A DNA stretch of 34,140 nucleotides from a virus: positions 1-34,140 of IMG/VR virus record IMGVR_UViG_3300021961_000323; one strand, given 5' to 3'. Below the pieces are notes generated by a model. That model did no database searches. It was given only the letters and a program-made list of their open reading frames with translations, and had not been told where the DNA came from. Shown here piece after piece: positions 24,329 through 30,717 of this stretch (position 1 is its first letter; every line of letters starts with the position of its first letter). Position numbers and translations under genes: made by a program.

Positions 24329-25071
24329 TATTTAGTTAATCCTTCAGGTGGTTTACTGGCCTGGGTTCTTAACTTACCTTGCCATCCACAAGATGTACAT
24401 TTAATTCTCTGATACGTAGTGGTTGCCGCATAATAAAAACCATTCCTTTTCATATTACTACTACCACAGTTACGACACACATAAGAACCATGATCTTCCT
24501 TATGCAATCCCCAATTCGGATGATTTGGAATCCAGGGTAATAGATGTCGATAGACTTTCTCTAATAGATTCACATCTTGTCTATTATATTTCTTCATTGT
24601 TTTCCAGGCTTGCTCATCCCCATCCATGCAAGCCTTCCATAGATCCATACCCATGTGCTTGGTCTTGTTTCCAAGATCAAATAAACCAGAGATATAATCT
24701 AATTTATTACTGGGATATCTAAACCGCCTTCTAACTGTCTTTAATAAATCAATCTCAGCGTACAAATTGGGGGGATCTAGGCGATATTTTATAAATTCCG
24801 AGTTCAGGGTAGGCATGTCAAATTTCGTCCCGTTATAATGGCATACAACGTCAGCCTGGTTTATCAGATCATAGATCTTTTTAATCATATTCTTGTGGCT
24901 GCTTTCGTGCATGGAATCAAACATGATTTCTTTCTTGCCATGCCACTTGGCTGCCCAACACATGGTGTAACCAGGTTCAATTATATTTTTAATGCTAATA
25001 TCCTGGCCCCATAATCCCCAGGAATAAACTTTATGCGGTGCAGTTTCTATATCTAAATGTAATATCTTCAT
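24328..25071 (-). CDS. DEDD 3'-5' exonuclease with C-terminal zinc ribbon
   Basis: Residues 1-180 are a DnaQ/RNase H-like exonuclease: ExoI D7-I-E9-T, ExoII H-Y-N80-G-T-K-F-D85, ExoIII Y162-N-R-Q-D166, so the DEDDy type. The ExoIII motif has Tyr four residues before Asp, as in DNA polymerase I proofreading domains. Residues 197-234 add two CxxC pairs (C199/C202, C225/C228), a zinc ribbon likely to contact DNA or another protein. As there is no phage polymerase here, it may act in recombination, end trimming or host-DNA turnover. Start ATG 25071 overlaps the lipoprotein stop by one base. Confidence 0.88.
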   Translation of the reverse strand: MKILHLDIETAPHKVYSWGLWGQDISIKNIIEPGYTMCWAAKWHGKKEIMFDSMHESSHKNMIKKIYDLINQADVVCHYNGTKFDMPTLNSEFIKYRLDPPNLYAEIDLLKTVRRRFRYPSNKLDYISGLFDLGNKTKHMGMDLWKACMDGDEQAWKTMKKYNRQDVNLLEKVYRHLLPWIPNHPNWGLHKEDHGSYVCRNCGSSNMKRNGFYYAATTTYQRIKCTSCGWQGKLRTQASKPPEGLTK

Positions 25072-25256
25072 TAATACCTATCCAATACTCTTTGTAATTC
25101 GTATTCAGCAGATCGTTTATCAGATACAATACAATCCATAGTCTTGCCATAATCTTTACAGACAATGACTTCATCTTGATTGTTATTAGATGTAGGAATG
25201 TAGGTATTGGCACAACCTACCAAGAAGATAATGAATAATAAATAATATTGATTCAT
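25071..25256 (-). CDS. Small lipoprotein (61 aa)
   Basis: The N-terminus MNQYYLLFIIFLVGC is a short lipoprotein signal with the lipobox L-V-G-C15; after cleavage about 47 hydrophilic residues remain, with two more cysteines (V-C-K-D and D-C-I-V). The start overlaps the protease stop as ATGA (25253-25256), so the two are translationally coupled. Candidate roles are an outer-membrane spanin subunit or a superinfection-exclusion lipoprotein; neither is shown by the sequence. Confidence 0.75.
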   Translation of the reverse strand: MNQYYLLFIIFLVGCANTYIPTSNNNQDEVIVCKDYGKTMDCIVSDKRSAEYELQRVLDRY

Positions 25257-25669
25257 ATCTTTACCAGGTCCACCCCCAATCCAGTATTAACATCGTACTT
25301 ACTGGCTATTTCTATGGCTTGCTGTGGGGTACCACCCATTTCCAGGACACCGAGGGCAATGCCTGAGCCTGTTCCAGAGCTAGCAAATGGGGGGTTCAAA
25401 GATATACCAACTCCATTTGAATCAAACTCATCACACTGCCCGGTGTTGAGATCCATTACATATACTATCGTATCATCATCAAGCGGACAGTCCCCGGTTA
25501 AATGATTAAACCAACGGACAAACGCTGGGCCACAACTAAGTGTCCCTGATACTGCAATAGCGTAATGGTCTAAGGTAAATAACTTTTGACACTTCGATGC
25601 TATGCCATCGCTGACCGCCATGCGATCAGTGGCTAATATCCCTTCCTGGTGCCAAACAATAGTGGTCAT
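25253..25669 (-). CDS. HslV/proteasome-like Ntn-hydrolase (138 aa)
   Basis: ATG 25669, with AGAGG upstream, gives M-TTIVWHQEGILATDR; an upstream GTG at 25675 would add two residues. After Met removal Thr1 is the N-terminal nucleophile, as in HslV (TTIV-). Asp14 fits HslV Asp17, and Lys25 in S-K-C-Q-K-L fits HslV Lys33. SSGTGSGIALGVLEMGGTPQ and A-I-E-I-A-S-K-Y-D-V-N-T-G-L-G match the C-terminal proteasome-beta helix region. It is shorter than HslV (about 175 aa), and no HslU ATPase lies in the window. It may be a self-assembling protease or an unusual Ntn enzyme. A promoter candidate lies directly upstream. Confidence 0.85.
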   Translation of the reverse strand: MTTIVWHQEGILATDRMAVSDGIASKCQKLFTLDHYAIAVSGTLSCGPAFVRWFNHLTGDCPLDDDTIVYVMDLNTGQCDEFDSNGVGISLNPPFASSGTGSGIALGVLEMGGTPQQAIEIASKYDVNTGLGVDLVKI

Positions 25670-25692
25670 GCCCACCTCTTGTTATTACCTCA

Positions 25693-25726
25693 GATATCAT
25701 ATTACTAAAATATCTTATAAAATCAA
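25693..25726 (-). promoter_or_regulatory. Promoter candidate for protease-lipoprotein-exonuclease genes, with GATATC
   Basis: On the minus strand TTGATT (25721-25726), 16 bp, TAATAT (25699-25704), immediately followed by GATATC (25693-25698). It lies in the 61-bp gap after the second winged-helix gene. The -35 and -10 boxes each match consensus at four of six positions. Confidence 0.45.
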
Positions 25727-25730
25727 GTCC

Positions 25731-25937
25731 TTATCGTATGACATAATTGCCACCACCTCGAACTATAAATCCTCTCTCCTCTAAAATCTTTAAGAGTTGT
25801 GTAATGTGAGATGGAGATAGATTTAATTCATGCGCCAAGATATCCCTGGTAGGTGTGATTAAGTTTTCTTTTTGATAATCACTAATCACTACAACAGCTT
25901 TGGTAAGATGATCTTCCTTAACGTATCTTGATGGCAT
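25731..25937 (-). CDS. Winged-helix DNA-binding protein B (68 aa)
   Basis: ATG 25937 is chosen because GGAGGT lies five bases upstream inside the preceding gene; a longer frame to 25991 lacks such a site. The protein MPSRYVKEDHLTKAVVVISD continues with ITPTRDILAHELNLSPSHIT and LLKILEERGFIVRGGGNYVI, a LexA/MarR-like winged helix in which the RGGGNY sequence is the wing. It is a paralogue of the gene just upstream, sharing Y-Q-K, I-T-P-T and R-G-G-G-N-Y-x-I. It overlaps that gene by 20 bases. A transcription regulator of early genes is likely. Confidence 0.75.
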   Translation of the reverse strand: MPSRYVKEDHLTKAVVVISDYQKENLITPTRDILAHELNLSPSHITQLLKILEERGFIVRGGGNYVIR

Positions 25938-26136
25938 AATTACCTCCACCTCTTTTGATTTTTTCCTGTCTTTCCAGGCTGCGCAAAACAATAGTCACAT
26001 TGCTTTGGCTCAAACCAAACTTGTTGCCAATAATTTCTTGGGTTGGGGTGATCACATATTTCTTTTGGTATTCTTCAATAAATTTATAAACTTTATCTAT
26101 ATGTTTCTCACCGGTCCTTCTGTAATAACTGTCCAT
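25918..26136 (-). CDS. Winged-helix DNA-binding protein A (72 aa)
   Basis: DKVYKFIEEYQKKYVITPTQ followed by IIGNKFGLSQSNVTIVLRSL and IKRGGGNYAI is a compact winged helix like the LexA DNA-binding domain, with no effector domain. ATG 26136 shares a base with the ERF stop (TAATG). Its 3' end carries the Shine-Dalgarno for paralogue B. The pair may bind as homo- or heterodimers to operators, for example the GATATC sites in three intergenic regions. Confidence 0.75.
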   Translation of the reverse strand: MDSYYRRTGEKHIDKVYKFIEEYQKKYVITPTQEIIGNKFGLSQSNVTIVLRSLERQEKIKRGGGNYAIKIR

Positions 26137-26630
26137 TATATACGCCCCCTATCAACAGATGGCCTGGTTGTGTTATTAGAAGATTGTGCTTTGTTTGCAT
26201 CATCATCCTCCTCAGTCTTAAGTGCGCATGATGTACCTAAGGAGTATCTTCTGGCATACGTTAACGAACTACCATAAGATTGAGGAGTCTGATCTTTACA
26301 AGCAACAGAAGTTTTACCTGCTCTAAATACCGCACCATTCTCTGCAAGTATGAACACAGTCTCAACACATTGGTACCCTGGAACATGGTAAGGAACTTGC
26401 AAAAAAGTAATACCATTATCATTTAATGGTTCCTTGACTGCTTCAATGACAGATTCTATTGATGCATACTTATTGCGGAAATTACCCTCGCTATCCGCCA
26501 TAGCGTGAGTAATGCTCTGTTGTGCTTCTAGCAATGCTTGTGCCAATTTAGGATCAATGTATTCTCCTTGGTTAGCTTCTTGTTTTTCCAATGGTTCTTT
26601 TCGAAACGCTCTTGTTTTATCTTCAGTCAT
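26136..26630 (-). CDS. erf: ERF-family single-strand annealing protein
   Basis: The 164-residue protein contains LAQALLEAQQSITHAMADSE, N-K-Y-A-S-I-E-S-V-I-E-A-V-K-E-P-L-N-D-N-G and QSYGSSLTYARRYSLGTSCA, followed by an acidic E-E-D-D-D-A-N-K. The K-Y-A-x-L/I, L-x-x-x-G-I-x-x-x-Q and S-x-x-T-Y-x-R-R-Y motifs define the ERF annealing family (P22 Erf). It should pair complementary single strands made by the YqaJ exonuclease encoded just upstream. The start has a strong GGAGG. The protein is shorter than P22 Erf (204 aa), lacking most of the C-terminal part. Confidence 0.92.
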   Translation of the reverse strand: MTEDKTRAFRKEPLEKQEANQGEYIDPKLAQALLEAQQSITHAMADSEGNFRNKYASIESVIEAVKEPLNDNGITFLQVPYHVPGYQCVETVFILAENGAVFRAGKTSVACKDQTPQSYGSSLTYARRYSLGTSCALKTEEDDDANKAQSSNNTTRPSVDRGRI

Positions 26631-26638
26631 TTTTCCTC

Positions 26639-27313
26639 CTAAACTAATTGATCGTCCATGTCTGCTGAATCTATAAATAGTTCATGGCAGATTGGTATGA
26701 CTCTGTTTAACATTCCTTTAACCCACTCCTCATCATAGGCAACAGTAATAATAACTGAGGGTTGGTTATCTTCAGGTTCGCAATAGCTAAAGAAATCCCA
26801 TTGCTTGTAACCTGTTAGCCACATACACATTTGTAATTGGCCATAGTATTTCTCAGGTACCTCCCTGGTTTTCCATACCCTGGTATGGTTATAGTTAAGT
26901 GGCACCTTGATCTCAACGCCTTTGTGTTCGCTTTCAATGACACCATCTGGGCTACAACCTAGGGGATAATCATTGTGTTTAATAAACCCTACTGCTTCGA
27001 CATTATAGTCTGTCATTTGCATATACTTTTGTAAGGCTTCAGGTTCTAAATCTGTGCCACGTTTCATAGGGGCAGAGATCCTTTCCTGAGAATCAAAGGC
27101 TTGTTCTAAAAATCTACTTTCACTTTGCCTTAGTCCAGCAAGGACAGTGTTGTAATAATTTTCTTTGGCCGCTTCAGTGTATGGCTTACCGTTTGGTCTT
27201 ACAAAATTACCAATGCTACTCCCGGTAAATACACCCTTACGCATCAGATACCATTCTGCTGTGCGCTGTTCCATGTAATGCCACGTACTGTTTGTTCCTA
27301 ATATTTCTGTCAT
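26639..27313 (-). CDS. YqaJ-type viral recombinase exonuclease
   Basis: ATG 27313 is preferred because AAGGAGG lies directly upstream, although the frame stays open to 27424. The 224-residue product has the lambda-exonuclease/YqaJ PD-(D/E)XK fold: Q-R-T-A-E-W-Y-L-M-R-K-G-V-F-T-G-S-S, R-G-T-D-L-E90, G-C-S-P-D123-G, V-E134-I-K136-V-P and Y-Y-G-Q-L-Q-M-C-M-W-L-T-G. It should degrade one strand of double-stranded ends and supply 3' tails to the ERF protein, whose gene begins 9 nt downstream. Together they form a Red-like recombination pair. Confidence 0.92.
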   Translation of the reverse strand: MTEILGTNSTWHYMEQRTAEWYLMRKGVFTGSSIGNFVRPNGKPYTEAAKENYYNTVLAGLRQSESRFLEQAFDSQERISAPMKRGTDLEPEALQKYMQMTDYNVEAVGFIKHNDYPLGCSPDGVIESEHKGVEIKVPLNYNHTRVWKTREVPEKYYGQLQMCMWLTGYKQWDFFSYCEPEDNQPSVIITVAYDEEWVKGMLNRVIPICHELFIDSADMDDQLV

Positions 27314-27392
27314 GGATTCCTCCTTAAAAATTTTATCCATATTAAATGCAAGATGATCGACAACCTGACAACGATTGCTGATCTCACTAACG

Positions 27393-27677
27393 TTAAACGG
27401 TTTCATTGTCGTACCAATCTTCATCCATAGTATCTACACGCCTATAGATATCTTCGTTGTTACCTTTTTTATTCTTGCGCTGACCAACAATATAAATTTG
27501 TTTTTTCTTTTTTAAGTCAGATAATCTCGCTCGAATTGATACAACATCTGCGCCTAAATCTTCAGCTAATTCTGAACCTGTCTTTAAGTTTTTCAAAAGT
27601 TCAGCCAGTATTTGCTTGCTCATATTAGGTGCAAACTTTTTTGCTTTCTCATGCGCTTCTGCTCTTGTGTCTATCAT
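27393..27677 (-). CDS. Winged-helix protein C (94 aa)
   Basis: ATG 27677 has GGAG at five-base spacing and overlaps the upstream stop as ATGA; a GTG two codons earlier is less likely. ILAELLKNLKTGSELAEDLG, then D-V-V-S-I-R-A-R-L-S-D-L-K-K-K-K-Q-I-Y-I-V-G-Q-R and I-Y-R-R-V fit a winged helix in which the second helix reads DNA. The N-terminus is charged and helical. It differs from winged helices A and B. A regulator or a replication accessory protein is likely. Confidence 0.65.
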   Translation of the reverse strand: MIDTRAEAHEKAKKFAPNMSKQILAELLKNLKTGSELAEDLGADVVSIRARLSDLKKKKQIYIVGQRKNKKGNNEDIYRRVDTMDEDWYDNETV

Positions 27678-27889
27678 TTCCACTCCTTGATAAATGTTTC
27701 ACATAATTCTAAGCATCTACCTTTGGAGCAACCCGCAAACAATACAGAATCAATTGCAATCTTTAATGAATGTTCGCAATGTTCTCGGTATTCTAACTGC
27801 CGGTTAAACTCTGCCAGACTTTGCGCATCATCGTTGTCTGCATCATCGTCCATCCAATAGTCTCGGTTAAGATCGTTTAAGTATGTCAT
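27674..27889 (-). CDS. Hypothetical acidic protein (71 aa), first gene of the recombination operon
   Basis: ATG 27889 follows a perfect AAGGAGG. MTYLNDLNRDYWMDDDADND is followed by A-E-F-N-R-Q-L-E-Y-R-E-H-C-E-H-S-L-K and FAGCSKGRCLELCETFIKEW. The strongly acidic start and four cysteines (E-H-C-E, A-G-C-S, G-R-C-L, L-C-E-T) are the only notable features; no family is recognised. It is first after the promoter at 27925-27952, so it should be made early and in quantity. Confidence 0.65.
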   Translation of the reverse strand: MTYLNDLNRDYWMDDDADNDDAQSLAEFNRQLEYREHCEHSLKIAIDSVLFAGCSKGRCLELCETFIKEWK

Positions 27890-27924
27890 AAATATCCTCC
27901 TTATAAATTATTTATAACACCATT

Positions 27925-27952
27925 AGTATATCTATATCTGATATCATTGCAA
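27925..27952 (-). promoter_or_regulatory. Promoter of the recombination operon with overlapping GATATC
   Basis: On the minus strand TTGCAA (27947-27952), 16 bp, TATACT (27925-27930; five of six to consensus). GATATC at 27940-27945 lies in the spacer, and further ATATC half-sites follow. The same 65-bp gap must drive the divergent ribbon-helix-helix/RusA pair, so a bound protein could control both. Confidence 0.55.
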
Positions 27953-27953
27953 G

Positions 27954-28157
27954 ATGAATAAGAAACAAAACGCAGAAAATTTAGAACCACTGTTTATCAG
28001 GCTGCCTAAAATTCTAAAAGACCAGGTCCAGGAACTCGCCAGGGAAAGAGGTGTAAGCAATGCTTTATTGGTTGCTTCACTCTTAGACCAGGCAATTAAT
28101 GGTGTTTCCCTGGAACCAAAAGAAAATGTTAGCACCTGGATCAATAGACATCATTGA
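27954..28157 (+). CDS. Ribbon-helix-helix (Arc/CopG-like) regulator (67 aa)
   Basis: LEPLFIRLPKILKDQVQELA followed by RERGVSNALLVASLLDQAIN has a beta strand (P-L-F-I-R-L-P), helix A and helix B in the order of the CopG/Arc fold. The N-terminus is basic. It lies immediately beside the divergent promoter, the usual place for an autoregulator. No Shine-Dalgarno is visible at ATG 27954. Its stop TGA overlaps the TTG start of rusA. Contains several CCAGG/CCTGG pentamers. Confidence 0.75.
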   Translation: MNKKQNAENLEPLFIRLPKILKDQVQELARERGVSNALLVASLLDQAINGVSLEPKENVSTWINRHH

Positions 28158-28561
28158 TTAGTTTTATTATTGAAACCAAACCTATCCCGAAAGGGCGCCC
28201 ACGTTTTACACGCACCGGCCATTCTTACACTCCGAAACGTACCAAAGATTATGAAAAATTAATTTCAGACACCGCCAGGGAATACATTTCCCCGGATCAA
28301 TGCCTGGACGTTCCCGTTATAGTTAATGCTTGTTTTAATTTTGCCATTCCTAAGAGCTACAATGCCCTAAAAAAGCAAGATTGTTTATCGGGTATGGTCT
28401 TACCTGTGGCGGATTTGGATAACCTCTTAAAATCGCTGTTAGATGGTCTTAATAAAATTGCTTTTACTGATGATACCCTGGTGCAAAGAATCAAGGCGCA
28501 AAAAAAATATGCGCATAAGGATTTTATTGAGGTTGAAATAAAAAAATGCCCCGCTTTTTAG
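28154..28561 (+). CDS. rusA: RusA-type Holliday junction resolvase
   Basis: The TTG start at 28154 overlaps the upstream TGA (TTGA) and gives M-ISFIIETKPIPKGRPRF; no later ATG keeps the fold. K-P-I-P-K-G-R-P-R-F, Y-T-P-K-R-T-K-D-Y-E, then V-A-D-L-D-N-L-L-K-S-L-L-D-G-L-N and F-T-D-D-T-L-V are the RusA motifs; the Asp residues of D-L-D-N, L-D-G and T-D-D bind the metal. 135 residues is slightly longer than E. coli RusA (120). It should resolve branched recombination or replication DNA before packaging. The last codons are part of a terminator hairpin. Confidence 0.92.
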   Translation: MISFIIETKPIPKGRPRFTRTGHSYTPKRTKDYEKLISDTAREYISPDQCLDVPVIVNACFNFAIPKSYNALKKQDCLSGMVLPVADLDNLLKSLLDGLNKIAFTDDTLVQRIKAQKKYAHKDFIEVEIKKCPAF

Positions 28562-28569
28562 GGCGGGGC
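28541..28569 (-). terminator. Minus-strand intrinsic terminator inside the 3' end of rusA
   Basis: GCCCCGC (28548-28554) and GCGGGGC (28563-28569) form a seven-pair GC stem around an eight-base loop that contains the rusA stop. Read on the minus strand it is followed by ATTTTTT (28541-28547), a proper U-run. It ends transcripts of the small minus operon (28640-29685); on the plus strand there is no U-run. Confidence 0.8.
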
Positions 28570-28620
28570 TAAATGCCTATATAGAATAGGCAACGGGGGA
28601 ATATTTTAATTTAATTTAAT

Positions 28621-28671
28621 AATAATCTTTTTTCAACAATTAAATTAATAATCCTTTTTCAACAATTAAAT
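28621..28671. repeat. 25-bp direct repeat, period 26
   Basis: 28621-28645 and 28647-28671 match at 24 of 25 positions (units of the form AATAATCYTTTTTCAACAAT plus TAAAT). The second copy covers the last codons of the 71-residue gene, so the first is a duplicate of coding sequence lying beyond the stop. Confidence 0.85.
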
Positions 28672-28855
28672 CATGCAATTTGCCAGATTCAATAGCCTTC
28701 ATAATGATCTTCTTGGCTTTATTAACTTTTGCTTCAGTTAAACATGCCCCGATATCTTTAGCCGCAGATAACATTTCCTGTCGTAATGCGTCAGATGGTG
28801 CACTTATTGATAAAGATAGCGCCACTACAAAAGTATTATAAATTTGATCTTTCAT
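28640..28855 (-). CDS. Hypothetical helical protein (71 aa)
   Basis: ATG 28855 follows AAAGGAGG and overlaps the previous stop as ATGA. The sequence MKDQIYNTFVVALSLSISAP is followed by LRQEMLSAAKDIGACLTEAK and KKIIMKAIESGKLHDLIVEK. It is helical, with a single cysteine, and no family is recognised. The last codons lie in a 25-bp direct repeat, which could have come from slippage or duplication at the 3' end. It is the last gene before the terminator inside rusA. Confidence 0.6.
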   Translation of the reverse strand: MKDQIYNTFVVALSLSISAPSDALRQEMLSAAKDIGACLTEAKVNKAKKIIMKAIESGKLHDLIVEKGLLI

Positions 28856-29199
28856 TTTTTTCCTCCTTTGTTGTAATTTTCCAAATGTTTATAAACAATT
28901 TCCATTCCTGAGCTTGAAATGAACCAGGATTCAACGCCACCATGTAAACATAGTCCAGCTTTTGCATGATTGCCTTTGCTTTTTAGTAAGGTACTAAGAT
29001 AGTAACTTGAGACAAACTGTCCTAGATACTTTCCTTCCTCTGGGTTGTAAAAGTTTTCAGGGCTAGTGTCATAAAATCTTACAATGGGATCGTTTGGGAA
29101 GTGTGTATCTTCCTCATTTGGATCAATGGTCATATGCCACATGATACCACTGCCAGCAAATAACTCTTTATCGTTCACTTGATAGATTTTATCTTGCAC
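28852..29199 (-). CDS. Hypothetical protein (115 aa)
   Basis: The start is GTG 29199 with GGAGG seven bases upstream. The protein is mixed alpha/beta, rich in aromatic residues: KELFAGSGIMWHMTIDPNEE, H-F-P-N-D-P-I-V-R-F-Y-D-T-S, and AGLCLHGGVESWFISSSGME. There are no membrane segments or known motifs. Position in an early-looking minus operon of small proteins suggests a host-takeover or regulatory role, which is only contextual. Confidence 0.6.
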   Translation of the reverse strand: MQDKIYQVNDKELFAGSGIMWHMTIDPNEEDTHFPNDPIVRFYDTSPENFYNPEEGKYLGQFVSSYYLSTLLKSKGNHAKAGLCLHGGVESWFISSSGMEIVYKHLENYNKGGKK

Positions 29200-29229
29200 T
29201 ATTCGCCCTCCTCTGCTTTTTTCATTTAG

Positions 29230-29379
29230 TTACCCTCCCATGATTGGCAATAATAACCATGCAAAGCAGGCCATGCCTATCCATAAGGCAAACCCAGCAA
29301 TTGCGGCCAAGATAGATACCCATAATGGCTCTACCTCATTATTGATGTATCTGTTTCTGTTTCTGTTTTTATGTTTCAT
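29230..29379 (-). CDS. Small membrane protein (49 aa)
   Basis: ATG 29379 has AAGGGGG upstream. The frame MKHKNRNRNRYINNEVEPL continues into one hydrophobic segment WVSILAAIAGFALWIGMACF and A-W-L-L-L-P-I-M-G-G, then TAA at 29230-29232. A basic N-terminus with a single membrane helix is a common layout for phage micro-proteins that act on the host envelope. It fills the gap between two likely genes and has its own ribosome binding site. Confidence 0.65.
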   Translation of the reverse strand: MKHKNRNRNRYINNEVEPLWVSILAAIAGFALWIGMACFAWLLLPIMGG

Positions 29380-29388
29380 AAATCCCCC

Positions 29389-29685
29389 TTAATAATTACA
29401 GACTAAAACTTTTCCATTATCTAATACAAAAGTAGTAGTCATACTTTCTAGTTCTTCAAGATCTTCAAGATCATAGCTTTCTAATGCTTCCTCTGGCGTG
29501 TCGTACTCCGTCCAATCGCAACAGATACCGACCATATCGAAATTTATATCTGGCTGATCTGTGCCTAGCCCATCATAAAAGTAATAAAGCTCTTGAAGTG
29601 CTTCATAACTAAATTGATTACGCCTAGTTTCTGACTGTCTAAAAGCATTTATAAATGCTGTTTCTGTTACTTCTTGATATATCAT
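29389..29685 (-). CDS. Conserved acidic phage protein (98 aa)
   Basis: GGGAG precedes ATG 29685. FRQSETRRNQFSYEALQELY is followed by I-N-F-D-M-V-G-I-C-C-D-W-T-E-Y and an acidic YDLEDLEELESMT. The pattern F-S-Y-x-A/G-L-x-x-L-Y/F...D-x-x-x-x-C-C-D-x-x-E-Y is one I recognise from small proteins of many phages and prophages that lack a known function. It is the first gene after the operator/promoter at 29718-29758, divergent to the replication initiator. Confidence 0.7.
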   Translation of the reverse strand: MIYQEVTETAFINAFRQSETRRNQFSYEALQELYYFYDGLGTDQPDINFDMVGICCDWTEYDTPEEALESYDLEDLEELESMTTTFVLDNGKVLVCNY

Positions 29686-29717
29686 TGTTTACTCCCGTTA
29701 ATTAATTGTTTATTTAA

Positions 29718-29758
29718 TCTGATATCTAATATATTATAGATATAAATAACATTGTCAA
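29718..29758 (-). promoter_or_regulatory. Promoter with inverted-repeat operator, divergent from the replication gene
   Basis: On the minus strand TTGACA (29753-29758, perfect -35), 16 bp, TAATAT (29731-29736). An inverted repeat ATATCTA (29722-29728) / TAGATAT (29737-29743) covers the -10 region and includes GATATC at 29721-29726. This is a typical repressor site over a promoter. Confidence 0.6.
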
Positions 29759-29792
29759 CTAATTATTACTAATTATTTAAAATAATTTATAA

Positions 29793-30623
29793 ATGGAATT
29801 TAAACCCTTAAGAAACAAGGACTTACGCAAGTACTCCATAGTGCCGATTAGGGCTATTAAACTCCTGGCTGATAAAAAAATCCCGCAAACTGCGTTTAAT
29901 GTCCTGGTTGTTATGTGCTGTTATACAGATCAAATCGGCCGGACTTGGGTGAGCCAACAACGCCTGGCCGATGAGCTAAACGTGACCAGGGAAACCATTA
30001 ACAGAAACTTAAAAAAATTACGTGATATAGGATTATTAACCAGGGTTAAAAAACAATTTAAAGATCAACCCACCAGGACTTATCGTGTCATATACCAAGA
30101 GGACATTATTAGTGTAGAGGATGCCAGGGGGACGCTAAACGCCAGGGAGTTATTAGAACTAACCGAAAAAGAGGATGAAATTAAAAAGGGGTGTGACGCT
30201 ATGAATGTCACAGAGCCTAACCAGGGTGTGACGCCTAGGGATCACAAGGAGTGTGACTCTATAGGATCACATAAACGACTTATTAACGACTATATATATA
30301 ATAATAATAGTGTGACCGTTGAAAGAAGTTTAATCATAAAATATTTAGAAAGATTTAAAAACTTAGGTCAAAGTCTAGGACAAATGAGAAACTACAATTT
30401 AAGAGATATAGAGGTAATGTCTAATTGGATTAGAGAGGGGCTAGAAATGAAAGACTGGCTAAATATCTTAGATGATCATTTAAAATATTGTAGAAGTACC
30501 AGGAAGCCGATAGCCTACGCCCTGGGATACTTTAAGCAACCAGTACAGAAAGCTTTGAATAAAAGCCAAAGCCATAAGATCAACCAAACAATAAAAGATC
30601 TGTCTAATAAATTTAAAAGTTAA
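29793..30623 (+). CDS. Replication initiator with winged helix (lambda O/RepA-like role)
   Basis: The 276-residue protein starts MEFKPLRNKDLRKYSIVPIR. Residues about 30-90 form a helix-turn-helix/winged-helix domain: PQTAFNVLVVMCCYTDQIGR, W-V-S-Q-Q-R-L-A-D-E-L-N-V-T-R-E-T-I-N-R-N-L-K-K-L and G-L-L-T-R-V-K-K. Residues about 130-175 are a hydrophilic linker coded by DNA with repeated GTGTGAC, then a helical C-terminus with L-S-N-K-F-K-S end. The layout (N-terminal origin-binding domain, linker containing the iterons, C-terminal partner-binding part) parallels lambda O. No helicase or primase is present, so it probably recruits host enzymes. No clear Shine-Dalgarno; start follows an AT-rich gap. 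Confidence 0.75.
   Translation: MEFKPLRNKDLRKYSIVPIRAIKLLADKKIPQTAFNVLVVMCCYTDQIGRTWVSQQRLADELNVTRETINRNLKKLRDIGLLTRVKKQFKDQPTRTYRVIYQEDIISVEDARGTLNARELLELTEKEDEIKKGCDAMNVTEPNQGVTPRDHKECDSIGSHKRLINDYIYNNNSVTVERSLIIKYLERFKNLGQSLGQMRNYNLRDIEVMSNWIREGLEMKDWLNILDDHLKYCRSTRKPIAYALGYFKQPVQKALNKSQSHKINQTIKDLSNKFKS
30191..30318 (+). other. Candidate replication origin: iterons plus AT-rich stretch inside the initiator gene
   Basis: GTGTGAC occurs as direct copies at 30191-30197, 30226-30232, 30251-30257 and 30310-30316, with inverted relatives TGTCACA (30206-30212), GATCACA (30240-30246) and GGATCACAT (30264-30272). Between the third and fourth direct copies lies an AT-only stretch around 30290-30308, a natural unwinding element. 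Iterons inside the initiator gene with adjacent AT-rich DNA match the lambda ori arrangement. Confidence 0.6.
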
Positions 30624-30717
30624 ACCAGGATGCCAGGAATAATCGGTGTTTAATGACTCTGATTATCATTTTAGATTCATTTTAAAAAGGCACCCCTTGC
30701 CCCCCTGGGGCATCGCA

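Noticed and set aside
27314-27424. Longer N-terminus for the YqaJ protein
   Set aside because: The extra 37 codons overlap the winged-helix gene and lack a ribosome binding site, while ATG 27313 has AAGGAGG and gives the family's usual start.
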